Shown one piece after another: positions 20,466 through 29,500 of a stretch of 64,000 bases of DNA (its first letter is position 1; every line of letters starts with the position of its first letter). The notes under the pieces were generated by a model that was not told the DNA's origin, did not search any database, and saw nothing but the letters and a program-made list of their open reading frames with translations. Source of the stretch: Anthracocystis setariae (Eukaryota > Basidiomycota > Ustilaginomycetes > Ustilaginales > Ustilaginaceae). The DNA lies in contig CAKMXJ010000006.1 of NCBI GenBank assembly GCA_928724745.1, positions 744,001-808,000 on the forward strand, in the 5' to 3' direction. A program made the translations under genes and the position numbers.

Positions 20466-21818
20466 TTAGGCCAAGCCGGCAGCTTTTCGGACTTCGTCAG
20501 CAAAGGCTAGGGCGTTGGATTGCTGCGGGTCGGCGGTTTCGCCTAGTTCCCATCTGTGCATGTCGATGACTTGAACCGTGTGTTCTGGTTCGGATTCGAG
20601 TTTGTGATGTTGGGCCCAGGTGGAGAGGACTTGTTCAACCGAGTGCAAATTGCTGTCCTCGGAGGGGGCTGCAGTGGGGAGGAGCATCATGAAGGGTTGT
20701 TGGTAGAGGGCGGTGCTAACTTGGCCGCCGTCGTCGGAAGGTGGGGTGGAGGAGGTGATGGATTTGGTCTGCATACCTGCTGCCTGACGTGCAAGTGACC
20801 TGGTGAGCGCACGGATGTTGGTCTGCATATCACCGCCCGACACGGATAAAGCATCGCCAAGTTGAGGACTAGCAAAACGAGTCAGGAGAAGGGAAGCGAC
20901 TTTACCACTAGTGAGTAGGTAGCCGGGTTTGGTGGCGTCTTTGGCAGCAGCGAAGCCGGCCGAACCACCATGTGCAAACGCGGATGCAACCTCGATGATC
21001 GACCCACCCTTGGCCGTCCCAGTAGTGGACCTACGAGGAGCATCCGCAGATGGAACAGAGGGTGGAACGATAGCTGCCGCACGAGCAATTGAGATCTTTT
21101 CGCCAAGCCTGGAGACGACATCGATGATAGCTGCACTAACCGTCTTGGGTGTCACACTGGATCCCTGTGCATCAGGAGAGCTCGAAAGCAATGGGAAAGC
21201 CAAAAGCTCCTCGACAGACACCGGTACAAACCCGCTCTCTGCCTTGCTGCGCTCCGCCGTCAACGTAGGGAAGAGCGCTACGGTGTGGACGATATCCTTA
21301 ACGAGCTGGGTGAACACCGAGTTCTTGGCTACAAAATCAGTCTCGCAGTTGACTTCGACGATAGCACCGGAAGCGGAGCTAGTTGCGCCAATCCCGGCGG
21401 ATTTCGCTTGGTCCTTAAGCTCTCCCTTGAGCTCCACCGAGCTGGGCAGACCATCAGAGAGGATCGTGACAGCAACTACACCTTCACGAGCCTGTCTGCT
21501 GGCGACCTTGTCGGCCTTCTTGGCTCCAGTCTTGCTGCGGTCGGCTTCGAGCCATTGGAGAGCAAGCTGGATCGAGTCGTCATCTGGGGAAGAGGCAGGA
21601 CGAGATGCGAGCAGAGCTTCTTTGGCCTTGATCATGCTGGTTCCAGGGACGAGTTTGCGGAGTTCGGCGATGGCTTTGATCGAGGGCCTTTTGGGTTCAA
21701 ATGCAACAGCTGAGCGCGAGAAGCATCGTCGTGTCCATGATGCGGGCGAGGAGGAGGATGGAGCTCGGATCGCAGCGAGACGCATGCTCCTCAGAGCGTT
21801 GGTTGAGCTGGTCAGCAT
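20466..21818 (-). CDS. TSF1: Mitochondrial translation elongation factor Ts
   Basis: Guanine-nucleotide exchange factor for mitochondrial EF-Tu. The ATG read from 21818 (MLTSSTNALRSMRLAAIRAP) gives 450 residues and begins with an Arg/Ser-rich, acid-poor presequence typical of mitochondrial import. A UBA-like segment follows (IAELRKLVPGTSMIKAKEAL, about 50-70), then the hallmark VNCETDFVAKN (about 155-165) that contacts EF-Tu, then the dimerisation-like C-terminal part. The frame is open upstream of this ATG but has no start with a targeting signal. It is longer than bacterial EF-Ts (about 280) but in the range of fungal mitochondrial forms. It is convergent with POT1 (112 bp gap) and divergent from the LRR gene. 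Confidence 0.9.
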   Translation of the reverse strand: MLTSSTNALRSMRLAAIRAPSSSSPASWTRRCFSRSAVAFEPKRPSIKAIAELRKLVPGTSMIKAKEALLASRPASSPDDDSIQLALQWLEADRSKTGAKKADKVASRQAREGVVAVTILSDGLPSSVELKGELKDQAKSAGIGATSSASGAIVEVNCETDFVAKNSVFTQLVKDIVHTVALFPTLTAERSKAESGFVPVSVEELLAFPLLSSSPDAQGSSVTPKTVSAAIIDVVSRLGEKISIARAAAIVPPSVPSADAPRRSTTGTAKGGSIIEVASAFAHGGSAGFAAAKDATKPGYLLTSGKVASLLLTRFASPQLGDALSVSGGDMQTNIRALTRSLARQAAGMQTKSITSSTPPSDDGGQVSTALYQQPFMMLLPTAAPSEDSNLHSVEQVLSTWAQHHKLESEPEHTVQVIDMHRWELGETADPQQSNALAFADEVRKAAGLA

Positions 21819-22577
21819 TGTTGCTATTGCTATTGCTGTGCTGTGCTGTCGATGAAGGACAGAAGTGCAACGAGGATGATGACGAGAGTTTGTGGAATGG
21901 GGGCATCGAAGCAAAGCTGTCAAAAATAATATATTATTATTAATTATTATTAATTGGAATTGGAAGAAAGCGTTTCTTCTGAAATCGCCCGATCGGGTAG
22001 AAAAATTCATCCCCGATGAGATGAATCGAAGGATGAAGTTGTTGGACCCTGACGCAAACTCAAACCCTGTGCAGGCAGCAGCCGCACAGAGAAATGCAAA
22101 GTGAAAGCCGAGCTGCTGCAGTTCTGTGCTCGTAACTCTCACGCTTTGACCCACAACTCAACTGCGGATGCCCCTCGACGTCGCTTGCTTGCTCTCATTC
22201 TCCATCTCACCATTTTGCTCTTCAACATCACGGATTCACAACAACGATCAAATCACAAACAATATTTACGTTGGGCTTGGATTCGCAAACGAACGAACGA
22301 ACGAACGAACGACCGTTGCAAGGGATCCAGGGACTGACACACGGCCGCTTTAGATTAGCACAACTCGCCCAACCTTGTCTCGATTGCGATCTCATCACAA
22401 CGCACTACCAGCAGCGAAGCCAGCCCTACAACAACCATGGCACCATTCCAGCTGACCTAGCTCTCAACCCGCTTCCAATTGTCTCTGCTTGTAGGACAGC
22501 CGTAGTTTTCTGTTATCGGTCCATCCTCGACCATCCTGACGACTAGATAAGCGGCACGCTCAGCCAACGTCGCCATA
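21819..22577. promoter_or_regulatory. Divergent promoter region, EF-Ts / LRR gene
   Basis: Contains an AT-rich block (21926-21956, repeated ATTATT), a GAAC microsatellite (about 22288-22312) and an 8-codon upstream ORF (22437-22460) before the LRR gene. No other gene is recognised. Confidence 0.55.
22437..22460 (+). other. Upstream ORF before LRR gene
   Basis: ATG in near-ideal context (aaccATGg) encoding MAPFQLT then TAG, ending 117 bp before the main start. Expected to reduce initiation at the main ATG if it is transcribed. Confidence 0.45.
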
Positions 22578-25388
22578 ATGGACTCGATCCCAGGTGATCA
22601 GTGGATTGCCGAATATGCCAGATGGTTGCGTGTCCACGAAGCCAAGCTTGGAGATGTCGCAGCCTCCACTGCAGCCGCTGCTGCCAGACGTGGCGCTGTC
22701 AAGAACAACCAAGCAACTGCAACCAACTCGCTCTCCTCCACCTTCTGGAACGTGGTTAGCCTGGGCACTGCCAACACGTCTACTTCCAGTGCAAGCACAT
22801 CCTCCAACGCCGCTTCAGTCCTCGCTGCCCGTCCCATGCTTTTGCGCCAGAATCCGCACAATCTCTATTACCTTCTGATCCGCTTTGAAGAGCTCGGGCT
22901 TGCCGTCGGGTCCCTCGACACCAGCATCCCCATAGCAGCACGCCCTACTTCGTACTTCTCTTATATAGCTGCCTCCGGCGCACACAAGGACAAAGACGAC
23001 ACAATGTCAATGAGCTCGATTCGCAGTCGCATCAGCGTGGTTTCATCCTCGTTCAGCTCTTCGCTCTCCTGGTTCGGCAATTCTACAAAGCCAGATCCTT
23101 CAAGCGGCCTCAAGTACGTCTACTCGTGCTTGACAAAGATCCCCAGTCTCAGGCTCAGTCCCATTCCGGCTCGCAAGCTCATTCAGGATTTCGAGGATTG
23201 CCCCGGCCAGTCGGCTGTGCCGCTGGATGTGTTCAAGAACCTTCAAATGCTCGAGTTGGACGATGTAGATCCACGCACTCTGATCGGTTGGGATAGAGTC
23301 TGCATCCAGTTGCGAAGTCTCACGTGCAAGAAGAGTGGGATAGAGGATCTTACCGACTTGCTCGTTGACCTGGTCATCGTAGACATCAAGAGGAGGAGAG
23401 GAGAAAAAGCGGATCTCAAACGTTTGCGTCGGACGCCACCTGCGACAGAATCGCAAGAGGACCTTTCAGATTCGATCGAAACGGAAGCCAGCCATACGTC
23501 AGCGCTCGCTTCATCGTCCAACGCAAAGCAAGTCGCAAGCTCGGCTGAAGAGATACCGACGCTGCCAAAGGAGCTGCCCTCGCTCGCATGGCACTTTCTA
23601 CGCTACCTCAATCTTTCTTCCAACAACCTCACCTTTGTTCCCGTCGAGCCTCTCCTCTGCTTATCTGGCCTGACCAATCTCGACCTGTCATCCAACTTGC
23701 TCAATGCGGTGCCTCCCTCGCTCTCCCATCTTCCAGCGTTGACATCGCTCAACATGTCGGACAACCTCGTCGACTCAGTGCTCGGCATCTACGACACCCT
23801 CCCTGCGATCCGTGTCCTCAACCTTGCCAAGAACCGTCTCGAAAGCCTGTGTGGGCTCGAACGGCTATACACGCTTGAACGTGTAGATCTGCGAGGCAAT
23901 GCTATCTACGAATCCGGTGAAGTTGGCCGATTGGCACCACTCAAGGCCATCTCGGAGATCTGGATCAAGGACAACCCGTTGGTAGACGAGTTGGTGGACT
24001 ACCGAGTCGACTGTTTTGTCGAGTTCGCTCAGGAAGGCAAAGCGGTCTTGCTGGACGGACAAGCACCTGGGTTCTTTGAGAAACAGAGGATTGTCGAGCG
24101 CGTTCCCAATGCTGCCATGCTGTGTTCGCAAGTGGATGTAGGCGGCGGCGGCGGTAGGATGCTCAATACTTGGACGAACGGTGGCGGACGAGACGGTAAA
24201 AACACAGCCGAGGATGGGGAGGAGCATGAAGCACAGATGGCTCAAGACGCCGCTACCACCAGTCGCAAGGCTACGGTGGTCAAGAGTGCGCATCAACGTG
24301 CAGCAGCGCCTCGTTCGACCAAGGCACAGACGGTTCGAGACAGCGGCGAGACGCTCGATGTGCGTGGCAAGGGCAAAGCAACGGCATCTGCGACTCGGTC
24401 CAAATCACCGGAAAGCTCTCGACTGCAGAGTGGAGCGGCACGGCGGCGTAATCAGCGTGTGGTGGATTTGGATCGGTCGCCACAGAAGCCACAGACTACG
24501 GTCAAGCGCGAAAGAACACTGACGGAATCGGATCGAATCAAACAGGCCGCACTCGCAGGGAACAGCACGGCTGCGATGGAGTCTCGCGAGTCGTCGACTA
24601 CGCCTCACGCATCGAATACATGCTCACCGTCGCCGTTGAACGCAAGCAACATGACGTGGTCGCGCAAGACCGGTGTCGCTGCAGCCCAAGTGGCTGCACA
24701 TGCACAGGACAGTAGGTCCGGTGGTGATCGCGACGCGGCTGAGCAGAAGGACGAGCTGAGCAAAGCAGACGTGCTGGCGATTCACGGAACCAAGCTGTTT
24801 TCACTTCCTGCGAACCTCGACTCGAGGCAGAGTGGGCCACAACCAGCACGGCGCAATCCAATTGACGCGTCGACGTTGGGGCGGAAATCGGCAGCGCGTC
24901 CGATTGCGAGTGATCCGTCCTCACCATCCAGCCAAGGAGGGGATAATGCAGTTGCGAACAATGAAGGTGAGGATGAGGAGGAGCCGTCAGAGTTGGTCAG
25001 GCAACGGATTGCACGTCCACGACAAGGATCGTCGGCCGCATTGGCGAGAAGATCAAGGGTGACTATGAGTCTCTACGAGCCCGAACTCGATCCCGCACAA
25101 TCTCAGGTTGCATCTCCGTCTCATTCCGCCCCAAAGCAGCCCGCAGGAGTGGTGGATGAGGAGGAGAGTGTCAAGGCAAGCGATGCGAACCGAGGCTCGG
25201 ACGCGTTGCGCAAGCGTATTGAAGCGCTCAAGTCGGAAGTGGGCGACGACTGGTTGCGCATCCTGGCGCAGGGTGGTGGTACGGCAGGCGATCGTACTTC
25301 GTCGGTGCTTACCTCGCGCGCCAAGCACGATGCCAAGCTCGAGGTTCCAGCAGTGCCGCCGACGAGAGAGAAGAGTAACAAGAAATGA
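22578..25388 (+). CDS. Leucine-rich-repeat protein of unknown function
   Basis: 936-residue, probably cytosolic protein. After a conserved-looking N-terminus (DQWIAEYARWLRVHEAKLG) and a Ser/Thr-rich stretch, a run of five to six LRRs of the LxxLxLxxN type lies at about residues 335-470 (YLNLSSNNLTFVP, NLDLSSNLLNAVP, SLNMSDNLVDSV, VLNLAKNRLESL, RVDLRGNAIYE). It ends with a capping-like segment (ISEIWIKDNPLVDE). The C-terminal 400 residues are charged, Ser-rich and low in hydrophobics, hence probably disordered, with a short helical end (ALRKRIEALKSEVGDDWLRI). The architecture recalls uncharacterised fungal LRR proteins such as one in fission yeast; no enzyme domain is seen. Role unknown. A short upstream ORF precedes it. 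No introns. Confidence 0.85.
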   Translation: MDSIPGDQWIAEYARWLRVHEAKLGDVAASTAAAAARRGAVKNNQATATNSLSSTFWNVVSLGTANTSTSSASTSSNAASVLAARPMLLRQNPHNLYYLLIRFEELGLAVGSLDTSIPIAARPTSYFSYIAASGAHKDKDDTMSMSSIRSRISVVSSSFSSSLSWFGNSTKPDPSSGLKYVYSCLTKIPSLRLSPIPARKLIQDFEDCPGQSAVPLDVFKNLQMLELDDVDPRTLIGWDRVCIQLRSLTCKKSGIEDLTDLLVDLVIVDIKRRRGEKADLKRLRRTPPATESQEDLSDSIETEASHTSALASSSNAKQVASSAEEIPTLPKELPSLAWHFLRYLNLSSNNLTFVPVEPLLCLSGLTNLDLSSNLLNAVPPSLSHLPALTSLNMSDNLVDSVLGIYDTLPAIRVLNLAKNRLESLCGLERLYTLERVDLRGNAIYESGEVGRLAPLKAISEIWIKDNPLVDELVDYRVDCFVEFAQEGKAVLLDGQAPGFFEKQRIVERVPNAAMLCSQVDVGGGGGRMLNTWTNGGGRDGKNTAEDGEEHEAQMAQDAATTSRKATVVKSAHQRAAAPRSTKAQTVRDSGETLDVRGKGKATASATRSKSPESSRLQSGAARRRNQRVVDLDRSPQKPQTTVKRERTLTESDRIKQAALAGNSTAAMESRESSTTPHASNTCSPSPLNASNMTWSRKTGVAAAQVAAHAQDSRSGGDRDAAEQKDELSKADVLAIHGTKLFSLPANLDSRQSGPQPARRNPIDASTLGRKSAARPIASDPSSPSSQGGDNAVANNEGEDEEEPSELVRQRIARPRQGSSAALARRSRVTMSLYEPELDPAQSQVASPSHSAPKQPAGVVDEEESVKASDANRGSDALRKRIEALKSEVGDDWLRILAQGGGTAGDRTSSVLTSRAKHDAKLEVPAVPPTREKSNKK

Positions 25389-26582
25389 CGTCGTGGCCAA
25401 ATAAAGTATGATGATTTTTTTACTTGCTATCTGATAAGTAAAACTCGGGCGAGAAGAAAACGCGCATCTTTCGGAAAATAATGTTTAAAGTTGGATCTGA
25501 TAAAGAGACCGCCGTGCCGTGAATCGTGTGCGCCAAGACTGCGCCAGTCACAGTGAGGCAACGGTTTATCTGATTGGATAGCCAAGTTGGTTGTGGTTCT
25601 CGGCAAACCTTGTCGCACACACTAGTTTTGCGCTTGGCATGCCCAACATGCATTACATACAGACTGTACATGCTCGCTCTACAGACTGTGACTGTATGTG
25701 GTGGAATTGGGAGTGATCTGATAACAAACAAATTTTTTTTCTCAGCTTGCCCAATGCGCTAGTCGGAACGTGCCGGACCTTCCATCGATGCTTGCTGGCA
25801 AGAAGAGGAAGGTGGACTAGTTGGATCCATCGTCACTCGTTCCTACCCATCTATCTTCAGTCCATCCAGCATCAATCTAGAATCAGACGTAAGTATCACC
25901 CCGACAGGTAGTCTCAGTGAGACGAGAAGCTCGCTTCAGAATCCGCACACGGCAAGTGGAGATCTTTGAGTACCGCTACGATGACAAGATGATTTGCAGA
26001 AACCAGGTAAAGTCAGTCACAGCGGTGAAGCTGGCAGATCACTCGACCAGGGCGCAAGGTTTCATCGTGCCATTTCCCTCTGCATGATCTTGACGCTCAA
26101 GGGTTTAGGGCGTATAGACCATCGAGCAATCGAGTATGGGACATCGTGTCTTGGAGAGGAGCGTTCAAGAATACAACAGCTTTACTGACCTTGACATTCT
26201 CTTCGCACTTGCCTTGCCCTTTCTCTAACAGGATCAACAAGCTTTCGAGCTACATCTCAGACACTCCGACGGGGATCACACCGCACGACATTCCATCCCG
26301 ACCACTTTGACAACCCTCGGGCTTATACCTCTACTCAAATCAACAAGGCGTCACATCTCCCAATTCTCGCCCCGCAACCACTCGTCGCAGACGGCATCGT
26401 TTTTAGCGTCGATCGTTGCTAGAGCCGATTTGGAACGCCGTTTGCGTGATCATCTTCGGAGAATTTCTCTATAATATATCCCGGACGTTTCTTTTTCTCC
26501 TCTGTTTGACGGCAATCCATCCAATTTGGGCGCTAAACGAACCGGAAATTTGCCTTAGCAAACACGCGCATCACCAAAATAA
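25389..26582. promoter_or_regulatory. Upstream region of the ABC transporter, possible 5'-UTR intron
   Basis: Lies between two plus-strand genes. A good donor (GACgtaagtatc, intron from 25889) and an acceptor (ctctaacag, intron end 26232) could bound a 344-bp leader intron for the transporter gene; this is inference. A TACAGACTGTAC palindrome and related TGTA copies lie around 25658-25696. No protein gene is recognised. Confidence 0.4.
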
Positions 26583-29500
26583 ATGATGACGTCCTCTCCT
26601 ACTCCACACAACCACATTCCAGCCGCCGCCGACAATCATCATGGTTCGGTCCGAGCAACTTCGGCTGTACGTGGTGACGAGCTGCTGTTGGGAGCACTCG
26701 CACCAACCACCCGTGGAACCACCGTAGAACCCTGCATGAACACGCACGCCATTGACCATGGTTCTTCCATGCAACCCTCGACGCAGCGGTTGCAGAGTTG
26801 TGCAAATGAGCTCAACTCGCGCCTTGCTAGTTCCTCTTCCATACAGCGTGCGGTGACTGAGCGGTCGCAGGAGCCGGATCAGAACGAGCAAGAGGATCCT
26901 TCGTCTTTGTCGGCCAGTTTTCTGTCCCAGTTAAAGAACGAAGCTCGTACACCAACGGCGCGCTACTCGTTCGACGACCATCACGACTACTTCCACCGTC
27001 TCGAATGGGAAGCGCTCATCAGCAACCAACAATCGCAAAACGCACATCCTTCCCCACCACCCCTATCCAACATGGCCACCTCTGATCCACAACCAGAGAC
27101 AGGAGCGTCGCCGTCTGCCAACGACTCCCGCTCGACGTCACCAGCTTCAGCATCCACCGCACTGGGTGGTGACGAAACCAGTCCAACTCGACCAAAACTC
27201 GCTGCACTCGACATGGCAAGTGCACCCACCAGACCGGTCTCAGTGAGGCAACGGTCCAACTCGGCCGACGGTGTTGGCATATATGGCAGTTTCAGATCCG
27301 GTCACTATACCTCCAGACCAAGACAAGCGCATCCCGCTCCACCATCCCCCAGCCGCATCCTGCTCAGCATGCGCAGTCCTCAAGCTTGGGATCAGCGGCA
27401 GCAGAATACACCCGCTAGGGCAAGATCCAACAGCCACACCGAACACCCTTCGTCTGCATGGGCACGTAGAGCGGCTCTCAGTCAATTTGCTGATGCTGGG
27501 ATCCCAGGGACCAGCTTTCCCCATCCCTCCGTGTATGGCGGGGCGGTTGGAGTGGCTGATCAGTCTACCTCGGAGCACCACGATGATAGGGGTGAGAACA
27601 GTGTTCAGCCATGGGATTCTCCACGAGCGCCTAGACGATCTTTGAGTGTAGCCATGGAGCATGGAATCGCCACGAAGCAAAAGCGCGCTTCTCAAGAATT
27701 GTCCAACGATAAAGTTTCTCCTCTCGACAGGCCAGATGGTAGACGACGGGCGGTTACCAGTCATTCCATCGACGTTGCTGAATTACCGGCTGCTGCTGAT
27801 GACACCGCTCTGCCGCAGCCTACCTCCCATAACGACGTCTCTCCCAGCTCCGACGAGGACAGCGAAGATGACGACGCAGACAAGCCGCCGACGACACTCT
27901 GCGAACGCCTCCGATCTGTCATCAAATCGATTCGCCTCTCGTCCAACTACTTTGCCCTGTACAAAGCGTGCGATCGAACCGACATCATTCTGCTCTGCAT
28001 TGGCATCATCGCAGCCATCGGTTCCGGCGTCCCGCTCCCGCTCATCGGCATCCTCTTCGGCCAACTCATCGACGGCTTCAACTCGACATCCTGCGATAAC
28101 ACCTCCTCCACCACCGCTCGAAACACTTCCGCCTTCCTCACCGCGGTCGACGACAAAGTGTCCAAAATCGCCATCATCGCCGCAGTCAACTTTGTGCTCA
28201 TCTGGACCTACACAACCTGCTGGTCGAACCTCGGCGAACGCCTGGTGCGCAAACTGCGTCGACGCTACCTCTCCTCGGTTCTTCGGCAGGACATGGCATT
28301 CTTCGATACGCTCCAACCGGGCCAAGTCGGCACGCGGCTCAGCGCCGACCTGCTCAGCATTCAGAATGGCACCAGCGAGAAGATGGGCATCCTGATCTCC
28401 TCCCTGAGCTACTTTGTCACGAGCTACGTGGTGGCGTTTATCAAGCTGCCGCGCTTGGCGGCGCAGTTGGTGAGTTTGCTGCCGGCGTTTGGGTTGGTGA
28501 GTATAGTTGGGTCCAGGTTCGTGGCGCGCGCGCAGAAGCAGACGAGCACGCATCTGTCGCATGCGGCGAGTTTGGCGGGCGAGGCGTTGAACAATCTACC
28601 CGTGGTGCAGGCGTTTGGATCGCAGCCGAGATTGTCGAATATTTACCAGAGCCATCTCGAGTTGGCGAGAAGGCAGGGGACCAGGAAGGCGTTGGCGGCA
28701 GCGGTGGTGTTGGGGATGCTGTTTTTTGTCGGGTACTCGGCGAATGCGTTGGCGTTCTTTAGTGGCTCGAATTTGATCGCATCGTCAGGCGATCCCAGTA
28801 CGGTGGGTTCGGTGTATACCGTCATTTTTTTGCTGCTCGATGCGTCGTTTATCGTGGGTCAGATCGCTCCGTATCTGCAGACGTTCTCGGCAGCTTCCGG
28901 TGCAGGTGAGGCGTTGCGTGAAACGATCGATAAACCTTCGCCCATCGATGGCACCGATACTACCAAAGGCATAACGCCTCAACCTGGCGACATTGTCGAC
29001 ATCGCCATCGAGTTGCAAGACGTCCACTTTAGCTACCCCACCCGGCCTGACGAGAAAGCACTCGATGGGCTGAGCCTCTCAGTCGCCGCTGGCCAACGTG
29101 TTGCACTGGTGGGTCTGTCCGGTTCGGGAAAGTCTACAGTCGCTTCACTCCTCCAACGCTTCTACGACCCTACTCGTGGTCGTGTCACACTCAACGGTGT
29201 CGATTTGCGCGAGTACAACGTACGCTGGCTACGCTCTCAAATCGGCGTTGTGGGTCAAGAACCCGTGCTATTCGACTGCACCATCATGCAATCCATCGCA
29301 CATGGTCTGATCGGTTCCGCCTCGCACGTACACCTTCACTCCACGCTCCTCGCCTACTCGCAAGTGGGTCAGGAAAAAACCGACACCGACCTCACCGACA
29401 TCCTCCCGAACCGCTCCCAGCTCGATCAGCTCGATCACATCAAAGCGCTCTGCATCCGCGCGGCCAAACTCGCGGGCGCACACGAGTTCATCGAAGCGCT

